A DNA stretch of 35,844 nucleotides from Bin5 sp034428435 (lineage in GTDB: Bacteria > Chloroflexota > Anaerolineae > Caldilineales > Caldilineaceae), in the NCBI GenBank assembly GCA_034428435.1, contig DAOUHY010000029.1, positions 1 to 35,844 of the forward strand. Direction: 5' to 3'. This document shows positions 16,828 through 24,412 of this stretch, piece by piece. The translations under genes and the position numbers were made by a program. The stretch's first letter is position 1, and each line of letters begins with the position of its first letter. The notes below the pieces were generated by a model. It was not told where the DNA came from, did no database searches, and worked only from the letters and a program-made list of their open reading frames with translations.

Positions 16828-18078
16828 TCAGAACAGTTTGAAGTTTTGCGGGTCCACGCGGCCGGACTGGTGCATCAACACGGCGTTCATCAGCTCAATT
16901 GCCAAACGGGATTCCAGCGTTACTCCGGCGCGCACGCCAACGCAGGGGTCGTGGCGACCCCTATCCAAGGCAAAGTCGATCTCCTCCAGGTTCTTTCGAA
17001 CCGAATGCTGTGTCTTGAGAATCGTTGATGTGGGCTTGAATCCCACCCGGCAGACCAACGGAGAACCGGTCGTCATGCCGCCAATGAGCCCGCCGTGACT
17101 GTTGGCCTGGTAACCGCTGCGCCGGATAGGGTCGTTGTTCTCACTGCCCTTGCGGGCGATCACCTGTGCACCGTCGCCTACTTCACAGGACTGCACGGCA
17201 TTCAGCCCGCCCAGAGCCCCCATCAGCCGCACTTTGAGACTCTGATAGAGAGGCTCGCCGACAAGCGCCGGCGGGTTGACCGCCACGACCTCTACTGCCG
17301 CGCCCAGCGAGTCTCCCTCGATGCGCGTGCCCTTGATCAGTTCACCCGCCTCCTGTGCAAATTCGGCGTCCAGCGAGCGAATTTCGGCTCCGTCCAGCTT
17401 GTCCTCGACCGCGGCGACCTGTCCTGGTGTGGCCGTCTGCGAGCCCTGCTGTTGCGCCACGCTGGCAAAGTGCTGCGCCAGGCTCAGATCAGTTCGAAGC
17501 GGTCCAACCTGTGAAATCGAAGACAAGATCACAGTTCCGAACTGCTTATTCAGAAATATACGGGCGATGGCCCCACCGATTACATCCGAGATTGTGGACC
17601 GGTAGCTGGAACGACCTCCTCCGCGGATATCCACGAAGCCCTTCGATTTGTGATACTTTACAAGGTCGGTGTGGCCCGGCCGCACTTCGCCCCTGGGCCC
17701 GGCGAACTGATCGTAGTGACGCGACCGTTGAGAGGTGGAGAGTACCAACGCGGCGATCGGCTCACCCGTCGAGTACCCTACCTCATAGCTCTCGGTTGCA
17801 GAATCCGCTCCGCCGCTTATCGAAACCGCCGGCCCGGACAACAGGCTGTCTACCTCGCCTTCTTCGTACAGCCCGGAGAGCAGTACAACCCTGTCGGCCT
17901 CTTGCCGGGGCGTCCCGTGGCGGTTGCTGCCCGGCCGGCGCCGGTCAAGGTACTGCTGAACTTCCTCCCGGCGAATGCGAAGACCGGCAGGGCAGCCGAA
18001 AACGATTGTCGTTACACCCGGCCCATGCGACTCACCGGCTCCGGCAACGGCGAACAGAGGACCCCCCAGAATCTCCAT
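16828..18078 (-). CDS. aroC: Chorismate synthase, with an unusual signature
   Basis: FMN-dependent elimination of phosphate from EPSP to give chorismate, the branch-point product. The 416 residues are longer than the usual 360 or so. Family motifs present: GESHGP (15-20), RRRPGSNRHGTPRQEADRV, TGEPIAALV, RPGHTDL, RGGGRSS, NSHGGLIGGMTTGSPL and RHDPCV. The normally near-invariant GRSSARETA segment reads GRSSYRSTI here, keeping both arginines but replacing the Ala-Arg-Glu-Thr core. The C-terminal RAVPVVEAM-like stretch reads RAGVTLESRL. The usual flavin/substrate His and Arg positions appear kept. It starts 11 bases after trpF, with GAGAG upstream of the ATG. Confidence 0.93.
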   Translation of the reverse strand: MEILGGPLFAVAGAGESHGPGVTTIVFGCPAGLRIRREEVQQYLDRRRPGSNRHGTPRQEADRVVLLSGLYEEGEVDSLLSGPAVSISGGADSATESYEVGYSTGEPIAALVLSTSQRSRHYDQFAGPRGEVRPGHTDLVKYHKSKGFVDIRGGGRSSYRSTISDVIGGAIARIFLNKQFGTVILSSISQVGPLRTDLSLAQHFASVAQQQGSQTATPGQVAAVEDKLDGAEIRSLDAEFAQEAGELIKGTRIEGDSLGAAVEVVAVNPPALVGEPLYQSLKVRLMGALGGLNAVQSCEVGDGAQVIARKGSENNDPIRRSGYQANSHGGLIGGMTTGSPLVCRVGFKPTSTILKTQHSVRKNLEEIDFALDRGRHDPCVGVRAGVTLESRLAIELMNAVLMHQSGRVDPQNFKLF

Positions 18079-18089
18079 GCTTCAGTCTC

Positions 18090-18806
18090 TCATTCGGCGT
18101 TCAAATCCCGCGCCTGCTGCCCCCGGCCTTTGGCTGAAAATATGAACTCGCGCACTTTGTCCGGGTCTTTGCGTCCGGGTTCGAACTCCACGCCGCTGCT
18201 TACATCAACCGCCCAAGGCCGAACAACCTCCACGGCTGCGACGACATTATTCGGGGTCAGGCCGCCCGCCAGGACCAGGCGAGGGTAGATTCGTCCCAAA
18301 CCGGCAGCAGCCGTCCAGTCAGCTCGCTTTCCCGTGCCCCCGTACTCATCGGGGTCGTAGGCATCGACCAGGAGTTGGGGACCGTTTCTGGGACCCAGCC
18401 CTGCGTACCATTCAGCCTCAATCTCGGCTTCGGCCGCGCTGGTTGGGCGCAACGCTTTGAAGCCGCGTCCTTGGAGGGCCTCAAGCATGGCAGGCGTCTC
18501 CTCTCCATGCAACTGGGCAAAGTCCAGATTTGCGCGACAGATCGTCTCCTCCACCGCTTCTAATGTTTCATTCACGAATACGCCAATGTAGCGAGGAGCC
18601 AGACTGGATTCGGCGCCGCTAACCGGGGGCGTGTGCGAATCAGATAGGTGCTCCGTCAACCGTGAAGTTATCTCTCCCGCCGCCTCCGGCGCGACGTAGC
18701 GAGGAGACTTCTCGAAAAAAATGAATCCCAGATAGTCCGCGCCGGCACTGGCAGCACACAGTCCGTCTTCAAAGTTGGTGATGCCGCATATCTTTACGTG
18801 CGTCAT
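18090..18806 (-). CDS. trpF: Phosphoribosylanthranilate isomerase
   Basis: Amadori rearrangement of N-(5-phosphoribosyl)anthranilate in tryptophan synthesis. It is a 238-residue TIM barrel with KICGIT carrying catalytic Cys7, GADYLGFIFFEKSPRYV, FAQLHGEE, LLVDAYDP with the catalytic Asp region, GGTGKRADW, LAGGLTPNNV and AVDVSSGVE. It has two insertions against the 200-residue norm: a polar loop at about 52-70 (HLSDSHTPPVSGAESSLAP) and a C-terminal extension. The Shine-Dalgarno is weak. It lies between the DUF554 gene (55 bases upstream) and aroC (11 bases downstream). Confidence 0.95.
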   Translation of the reverse strand: MTHVKICGITNFEDGLCAASAGADYLGFIFFEKSPRYVAPEAAGEITSRLTEHLSDSHTPPVSGAESSLAPRYIGVFVNETLEAVEETICRANLDFAQLHGEETPAMLEALQGRGFKALRPTSAAEAEIEAEWYAGLGPRNGPQLLVDAYDPDEYGGTGKRADWTAAAGLGRIYPRLVLAGGLTPNNVVAAVEVVRPWAVDVSSGVEFEPGRKDPDKVREFIFSAKGRGQQARDLNAE

Positions 18807-18861
18807 TGTTCCAAATGCTCAACCTGGCAGTTTTGCAGCCGTAGAGTCTTCGTATTTCCTG

Positions 18862-19593
18862 TCAGAATCCAATCCCCGTAATGCTTAGGAGCCAGACCAG
18901 CAAAGGTGCAATTGCGATACTGGGCAAGAGATTGGCGATCCTGATCTTCTTCAAATCCAGTAGAGTCAGCCCGATTCCAAGAATAAGAACCCCGCCTGTG
19001 GCCGTCAGTTCGACTACCCACGGCGTTTCCCGGCTGACCTCTCCGAGTCCGCCTCCAACTCCCATCGCCAGTGTCGACAGCCCTCCCTGCACCAGCGCGA
19101 CTGTACCCACACTGAGCAATACACCCGGCCCCAGGCTGGCGGCAAAAGGTATGGCCGCAAAGCCGTCCAGAGCGCTCTTTATCGCCAGTAGCTCGTAATC
19201 CCCCAGCAGTCCGTCCTGTATGCTGCCCAGAATGGTCATCGGCCCAACACAGAAGATCAGGCTGGACGTGACAAAAGCTCGGGTAATGCTCCAGCCGGCC
19301 ACTTTGCCTTGGCCCAGAGGACCGCCCCAGCGCGCTTCCGCCTGCTTGCCCAGCCAGTTCAGACCGTCGTCAATGCGGAGCAGCTCGCCCAGGACGCCTC
19401 CTGCCACGACACTGAATAGAGGAATGAGGACGTTGCCTGTACCGCTGGCCATGATGACGCCGATGGCCAGTACCATCAGCCCCAAGCCATGTAGGGCCGT
19501 TTCCTGAACTTTAGCCGGCAGCCGGTTTCCCAAGACCGTTCCAATTGAGCCGCCAATCAGGACGGCGATCATATTAAGAACTGTGCCGGTCAT
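18862..19593 (-). CDS. DUF554 family membrane protein inside the trp-aro operon
   Basis: 243 residues with about six or seven transmembrane segments and no signal peptide. The family is recognisable from the N-terminal GTVLNMIAVLIGGSIGTVLGNRLP, the core CVGPMTILGSIQDGLLGDYELLAIKSALDGFAAIPFAASLG, and the Gly-rich final helices. Members resemble YdfK/YqgA; the function is not established and a transport role is only a guess. It lies 48 bases after trpC and 55 before trpF on the same strand, with no visible terminator, so it should be cotranscribed with tryptophan genes. Confidence 0.9.
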   Translation of the reverse strand: MTGTVLNMIAVLIGGSIGTVLGNRLPAKVQETALHGLGLMVLAIGVIMASGTGNVLIPLFSVVAGGVLGELLRIDDGLNWLGKQAEARWGGPLGQGKVAGWSITRAFVTSSLIFCVGPMTILGSIQDGLLGDYELLAIKSALDGFAAIPFAASLGPGVLLSVGTVALVQGGLSTLAMGVGGGLGEVSRETPWVVELTATGGVLILGIGLTLLDLKKIRIANLLPSIAIAPLLVWLLSITGIGF

Positions 19594-19641
19594 GCTGGGG
19601 ACGATCCGGGCATAGGAATCTTGTTGTCAGAGCTGTCCAAT

Positions 19642-20490
19642 TCACTGCTTGCCTGCGAGCACGAATTCGCGCACCAGGGGGCCTCGCTCAGCCTGAGGCA
19701 ACTTGCAGAAGCTTTCACCTACGAGTATGGCATCGCAACCCATCTCAGCCATACGCCCCGCATCGATCGCATTTCGGATTCCGCTCTCGCCGATCAGAAT
19801 GATGTCGGCAGGGATCAGTTTGCGTAACCGGGCGGTGGTTTCGATATCTACCTCGAACGTCTTCAGGTTACGATTGTTTACCCCGATAACTTGAGCCTCA
19901 GCCGCCAGCGCGCGCGCTACCTCCTCCTCATCATGGACTTCCACCAACGCGTCCATCCCCAACTGATTCGTCAAGCTTACGAGTTCCCGTAATTCGGTGT
20001 CGCCCACTACGCCTACGATCAGAAGAAGTGCGTCCGACCCAGCCGCGCGCGCCTCGTAAACCTGATAGGGATGAAAGATAAACTCTTTGCGCAGCAATGG
20101 CGTAGACAGGTTCCTGGCGCGCAAGTGCTCGACGATTTCCGCCAGGTAGGCTAGTTTCCCCTGGAAAAAACGTGCATCGGTCAGGCAGGAAATCGCGGCC
20201 GCGCCACTGGCGGCGTACGTCTCAGCAATCGCAGTCGGTGACCAATCCTGGGCGATCAACCCTTTGGAGGGGCTCGCACGCTTCACTTCGGCGATGAGAC
20301 TTGCCCCACGCTCGGCTGTAATTGCGGCCGCGAAATCCAGAGGCGGCTCGGCTAACGACACAAGGGCCTTGAGTTCGGCCAGAGGCACATCCTCCATCTG
20401 ACGTGCCACCTCCTGGCGCTTCCAGGCCATGATCCTGTCAAGCACCTGTCCCTTGTGTTTGCTGATTTCCAACTGAGAAAACCTGGCCAT
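19642..20490 (-). CDS. trpC: Indole-3-glycerol phosphate synthase
   Basis: Ring closure of carboxyphenylamino-deoxyribulose phosphate to indole-3-glycerol phosphate. It is a 282-residue TIM barrel with an N-terminal helical extension (LDRIMAWKRQEVA). Motifs: LIAEVKRASPSKG (catalytic Glu and Lys), LTDARFFQG, LLRKEFIFHPYQVYEARAAGSDALLLI (catalytic Lys), VGVNNRNLKTFEVD, ILIGESGI and ILVGESF. It begins four bases after the trpD stop, so translation is probably coupled; the local Shine-Dalgarno is weak, consistent with coupling. It is monofunctional, not fused to trpF. Confidence 0.97.
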   Translation of the reverse strand: MARFSQLEISKHKGQVLDRIMAWKRQEVARQMEDVPLAELKALVSLAEPPLDFAAAITAERGASLIAEVKRASPSKGLIAQDWSPTAIAETYAASGAAAISCLTDARFFQGKLAYLAEIVEHLRARNLSTPLLRKEFIFHPYQVYEARAAGSDALLLIVGVVGDTELRELVSLTNQLGMDALVEVHDEEEVARALAAEAQVIGVNNRNLKTFEVDIETTARLRKLIPADIILIGESGIRNAIDAGRMAEMGCDAILVGESFCKLPQAERGPLVREFVLAGKQ

Positions 20491-20494
20491 TTTA

Positions 20495-21544
20495 CTATTG
20501 GTTTCCGCTGAAGCTCTGCGTCTTCTCGATAAATCTGGTTAGCGAGTCCTGCGCTGCGCCGCTATCGATCGATTCTGCCGCCGCGGTCAGCCCTGCCTCC
20601 CAGTCACCGTTCTCGGTTGCCAGGGCCGCCGCCGCGTTCAATAGTACCACATCCCGCTTGGGGCCGTGCAGTTCACCATTGAGGATTCCCTGGATGATAG
20701 CGGCGTTTGTGCCTGCATCGCCCCCAACCAGGTCGTCGAGCGATGCGGGCGAAAGACCGAGATCAGTTGCAGAAAGTTCACTTATTCTGACTTCACCTTC
20801 GCGCAGATGACTGATGTGATTTATTCCATTCGTGATCAACTCGTCCACGCCCCGCCCGTCATCAGTAGTGCCATGAACTACAATCGCTGCAGTGCTTCCC
20901 ATCTCCCCCAAGACTTCCGCCATCTGCGCTGTCAAATCGATGCTGGGTACGCCGATTACCTGGTGCGTGGCATTGGCCGGGTTTGTCAGCGGACCGAGGA
21001 TGTTGAAAATAGTGCGCGTCGCCAGCTCCCTGCGCGGGCCAATGGCGTACTTCATGGCGGGATGGTAAAGCGGTGCGAACAGAAAGCCGATGCCAACGTC
21101 CTCGATGCACTCTGCGACCTGTTCAGGACCCAGGTCCAATCGAACGCCCAACTCCTCAAGCACATCAGCGCTGCCGCACTGACTGCTGGCAGACCTGTTG
21201 CCGTGCTTTGCCACCTTCTCGCCCGCCCCCGCGACGACGAAAGCAACCGTGGTACTGATGTTGAACGTGCCGGTCTGATCACCGCCCGTACCGCAAGTGT
21301 CAAGGAGGCGCTGTCCGTTGAGAGCGGGCCGCACCGGCACGGCGACGCGCTTCATCGCCCGGGCGCAACCAGTGATTTCAGCGATGCTTTCTCCTTTCAT
21401 GCGTAGCCCTGCCAGGAACGCGCCGATCTGTGCATCGGTCGCCTGGCCGCTCATAATCTGTGTCATCGCCGCCTCGGCCGCGTCGGCGTTTAGATCCTGA
21501 CCGGCAAGAATTGATTCCAGTGCTTCATGTATGTGTGACGCCAT
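20495..21544 (-). CDS. trpD: Anthranilate phosphoribosyltransferase
   Basis: Joins anthranilate to PRPP. The 349 residues are normal for the unfused enzyme. It shows the PRPP/magnesium motif GTGGDQTGTFNIST (85-98), KHGNRSASSQCGSADVLEELG (113-133), FLFAPLYHPAMKYAIGPRRELATRTIFNILGPLTNPA and VVHGTTDDGRGVDE. AGGAGAAACAGTT before the ATG is a strong ribosome binding site. It lies 57 bases after the APH-like kinase and four before trpC. No glutamine amidotransferase domain is fused; trpG is separate upstream. Confidence 0.97.
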   Translation of the reverse strand: MASHIHEALESILAGQDLNADAAEAAMTQIMSGQATDAQIGAFLAGLRMKGESIAEITGCARAMKRVAVPVRPALNGQRLLDTCGTGGDQTGTFNISTTVAFVVAGAGEKVAKHGNRSASSQCGSADVLEELGVRLDLGPEQVAECIEDVGIGFLFAPLYHPAMKYAIGPRRELATRTIFNILGPLTNPANATHQVIGVPSIDLTAQMAEVLGEMGSTAAIVVHGTTDDGRGVDELITNGINHISHLREGEVRISELSATDLGLSPASLDDLVGGDAGTNAAIIQGILNGELHGPKRDVVLLNAAAALATENGDWEAGLTAAAESIDSGAAQDSLTRFIEKTQSFSGNQ

Positions 21545-21601
21545 AACTGTTTCTCCTGTCCCTTCTAACTGTATAAACGAATCAGCGGCAAATGCCGACG
21601 G

Positions 21602-22681
21602 CTACCATTCCCGCGGCTTAATATTGGACAAGCAATTAATCTCGTCTTCCAGCTGTTGATAGTCTCCTTCTCCAAGCGGAGATAGTTCCCATATGGCAAG
21701 CGAGCGGCGCAGAGCGGCGGCTAAGGCGCTGATGAGAAAAGAATGAAACTCAACTCCCTCTGCTTCTGGATCTGTGCCGGCGGGTGGCGGGACGGCCCTC
21801 TGTCGAATGCCTTCCAGCAAGAATGTTACTGCCTGAAAGTTGAATAATCGCAGATACAGGTCGATTCGCTCCGGCAAACCAGGTTCGGAACTGCCTGCCC
21901 GGTAGCTTTCCAGCCACTCGTATTGGGCCTCATCAGACCAGCCCTCTCCCCCGTAAAACAGAAAGCGGGCGATCTCCTGGGCCGGGTCGCCCAGCCCGAA
22001 AAATTCCCAGTCCACCAACAGAACCTGCCCTCTGTGGAACAGGGCATTTTCTGCCGTCAAGTCTCCGTGGATTGGTGAAGGCGGCGTTTCACCAAGCAGA
22101 GGCAGCGCGCCATCCATCAGCATGTGCGCGGCCGACCAAAGCCTTGAGAGTTGGTCGGCCAACAGTGGAACGTCAGCAGCAGATACCCATTCACGCAGTG
22201 GGCTTTCCCCTGCCTGCCAAATCTGCCAGAAAGTGAGCAGATTGAATGGGTGCGGGCTGAATCGTTGCACCTCGTCCCTGTCAGCACGATGCACTCGCGC
22301 CGCTGCATCGGCGTGGGCGATCCGATGGAAGCGATCAGCTAGCGTCAGGGCCCCACCGTCCACCCAGCGGTAGACCAGGATCTGGCGAGGCAGTCCGTGC
22401 GGATAGCGATCATACCAGAGCGGCTCCGGCGCCAGACCTGCGGGTGCAAACTGCGCCTGCCCGCTATACTGCCGCCGGCTGCGAGCCTGACCAGCGTCAG
22501 TAAACATCTTGACGACGCCATCGGTATGTTCGCCGCATCTTACCCGCCAGAGCAGATTGTCCCGCCCCTGCCAGTGGTCCGCGATGGTCACTTCCTGATC
22601 ACGAAAGCGGCTGGAGGCGGCGCCTGTTAGATAGCCGTGTACGGCCTGTGTCCATGCACCCATGCCAGCTGCATCGCTCAC
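21602..22681 (-). CDS. APH/choline-kinase-fold phosphotransferase inside the trp operon
   Basis: A 359-residue protein-kinase-like small-molecule kinase. The N-lobe is divergent (NLLWRVRCGEHTDGVVKMFTD, with the probable ATP-binding Lys). The C-lobe has the catalytic loop HGDLTAENALF (Asp and Asn of HxDxxxxN) and VDWEFFGLGDPAQEIA, the metal-binding Asp motif of this superfamily. The family includes aminoglycoside, homoserine, choline and thiamine kinases; the substrate here is unknown, and a resistance role is not implied. Its GTG start overlaps the trpG stop by four bases (GTGA) and it lies 57 bases before trpD, so it is embedded in the operon. An ATG at 22663 is an alternative start. Confidence 0.87.
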   Translation of the reverse strand: MSDAAGMGAWTQAVHGYLTGAASSRFRDQEVTIADHWQGRDNLLWRVRCGEHTDGVVKMFTDAGQARSRRQYSGQAQFAPAGLAPEPLWYDRYPHGLPRQILVYRWVDGGALTLADRFHRIAHADAAARVHRADRDEVQRFSPHPFNLLTFWQIWQAGESPLREWVSAADVPLLADQLSRLWSAAHMLMDGALPLLGETPPSPIHGDLTAENALFHRGQVLLVDWEFFGLGDPAQEIARFLFYGGEGWSDEAQYEWLESYRAGSSEPGLPERIDLYLRLFNFQAVTFLLEGIRQRAVPPPAGTDPEAEGVEFHSFLISALAAALRRSLAIWELSPLGEGDYQQLEDEINCLSNIKPREW

Positions 22682-23274
22682 TCATTAAGGAAGTTTCGCA
22701 AAAGATCGTGTCCGTACTCCGTCAGAATACTCTCAGGATGAAACTGCACGCCGAAGATGGGCTTGGACCTGTGCTGCACGCCCATCAACTCGCCCTCAAC
22801 CGTGTGGGCCGTGGCGATCAATTCGGACGGCAGGGGCTCCTCTACAATCAAACTATGGTAACGTGTAGCAGTAAACGGGTTAGGGATTCCCTGAAAAAGA
22901 GTCGTCCCCTTGTGATGAATCGGACTGACCTTACCGTGCATTAATCGCGGGGCACGCTCTACCCTGCCGCCATGAACGTGACCGATGCACTGCTGCCCCA
23001 GACAGACACCCAGGATAGGTGTACGGTCGCCTAGGTGACGGATCGCATCGTTGCTGACGCCGCTGTCCTGCTGCGGTGTGCCCGGGCCGGGGCTGATTAT
23101 GACGTGGTTCGGCCGTTTCTCGATCAGCTCCTCGATATCAATGGCCTCGTTACGCCATACCTGGATGCGGTTGGCCTCCTCCCCTCCGGGCAGAGGTGTC
23201 TCATTGATGATTTCGCCCAGAAACTGAACCAGATTGTACGTGAAGCTATCGTAATTGTCGAGGACGGCGAGCAT
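22678..23274 (-). CDS. trpG: Anthranilate synthase component II (glutamine amidotransferase)
   Basis: Releases ammonia from glutamine for TrpE. The 198 residues from the ATG at 23274 carry LDNYDSFTYNLVQFLGE, ISPGPGTP, the nucleophile Cys91 in GVCLGQQCIGH, and the His179/Glu181 pair in GVQFHPESIL. AAAGGAG eight bases before 23274 fixes that start over the longer open frame to 23337. It starts 28 bases after trpS and its stop overlaps the kinase gene. It could also serve aminodeoxychorismate synthase as the shared PabA/TrpG does in Bacillus; no pabB is in the window. Confidence 0.96.
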   Translation of the reverse strand: MLAVLDNYDSFTYNLVQFLGEIINETPLPGGEEANRIQVWRNEAIDIEELIEKRPNHVIISPGPGTPQQDSGVSNDAIRHLGDRTPILGVCLGQQCIGHVHGGRVERAPRLMHGKVSPIHHKGTTLFQGIPNPFTATRYHSLIVEEPLPSELIATAHTVEGELMGVQHRSKPIFGVQFHPESILTEYGHDLLRNFLNE

Positions 23275-23302
23275 TTCCCCGCTCCTTTCACCTGTTTCCC
23301 GG

Positions 23303-24358
23303 CTAAGCCTTCGCGAGCCTCTTTTGGCGGCGCTCATTCGAGCGGCGGATCCGATTCCACACTCCCGTCAATCCCATCGCCTTCTTCATTTCCATAAGCG
23401 TCTGTCGGGCCTCTTCCTGGGCCCGCTGCGTGCCTTCGTAGATCAACTGGTCGGTGAAGCCGGTCTGATCGGCGTAATAGGCTCGTCGCTCACGGATCGG
23501 TTCGAGGAAGTTTTCCAGGGCGTTGTAAAGTTTCGTCTTCACCTCCACATCGCCGACGGCGCCCTCCCGGTACCGGCTTTTCAGATCTTCCACCTCCTCC
23601 TTATTGGGATTGAAGGTGTCATGATAGCTGAAGACCGGGTTGCCTTCGACGGTGCCGGGAATGTCGGCGCGGATACGGTTTGGGTCCGTATACATGCTCA
23701 TCACCCCTTTCCTGACCGTGGCCGAGTCGTCGCTGAGCAGAATTGCATTTCCCAGGCTCTTGCTCATCTTTGCCTGACCGTCAGTGCCAACGAGCGTGCC
23801 GCCGACGATATATGCGTCCGGCAAAGGAAAGACTTCGGAGTAGGCGTTGTTAAAGCGCCGCGCAATCTGCCGGCTGATCTCAATGTGGGACTCGTTATCC
23901 TTGCCTACCGGCACCATATGCGCACGCGGCATCAGAATGTCGGCCGCCTGCAGCACAGGGTACCCGAGCAGGTTGTAAGGCATCTGCTCCATTTCTGCCG
24001 CCGCGGCCATATCTTTTATTGTGGGCAATTGTTGCAAGCGCTCGACCGTTACCATGCCGCTGAGAATCAGGTGCATCTCGTAGATCTCATGCACGGCCGA
24101 CTGCAGATAGAACGATGTCTTGTCCGGTTCTATACCAATCGCGAGGTGATCGAGAACGATCTCGCGAGCGTTTTCGCCGATTTGCGCGATATCCTCTTTG
24201 GATGGCTTCGTAGTCAGCATGTGGAGGTCGGCTATGATGAAGAAGCAATCGTACTCCTCCTGGAAAGCCAGTCGGTGCTGTAAGCTGCCTACATAGTGAC
24301 CCACGTGCAGTTTGCCCGTTGGACGGTCGCCGGTGAGAATCCGCTTCTTCTGTGTCAT
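23303..24358 (-). CDS. trpS: Tryptophanyl-tRNA synthetase
   Basis: Charges tRNA-Trp. A 351-residue class Ic synthetase with the HIGH-type motif HVGH (18-21, in DRPTGKLHVGHYVGS), PVGKDNESHIEISRQIARRFN, and the KMSKS motif in QAKMSKSLGNA. Preceded by GGGAGGGGAAA. It sits between trpE and trpG in the operon headed by the tryptophan T-box, so the charging enzyme and the synthesis enzymes would respond to the same signal, uncharged tRNA-Trp. The last 20 or so residues are basic. No second trpS is in the window. Confidence 0.97.
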   Translation of the reverse strand: MTQKKRILTGDRPTGKLHVGHYVGSLQHRLAFQEEYDCFFIIADLHMLTTKPSKEDIAQIGENAREIVLDHLAIGIEPDKTSFYLQSAVHEIYEMHLILSGMVTVERLQQLPTIKDMAAAAEMEQMPYNLLGYPVLQAADILMPRAHMVPVGKDNESHIEISRQIARRFNNAYSEVFPLPDAYIVGGTLVGTDGQAKMSKSLGNAILLSDDSATVRKGVMSMYTDPNRIRADIPGTVEGNPVFSYHDTFNPNKEEVEDLKSRYREGAVGDVEVKTKLYNALENFLEPIRERRAYYADQTGFTDQLIYEGTQRAQEEARQTLMEMKKAMGLTGVWNRIRRSNERRQKRLAKA

Positions 24359-24412
24359 TTTCCCCTCCCGGATTTTCAGGAATATCCAAATGTGTTTGGC
24401 ATCTGCCTGGTC

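Noticed and set aside
21602..22681. Antibiotic resistance gene (aminoglycoside phosphotransferase)
   Set aside because: Only the kinase fold is shared; the family includes many housekeeping kinases and the gene is embedded in a biosynthetic operon.
23255..24283. Long plus-strand open frame (342 codons) opposite trpS
   Set aside because: It lies wholly antisense to a clear tRNA synthetase, has low-complexity Arg/His-rich composition and no family features; it is a by-product of GC-biased codon use.
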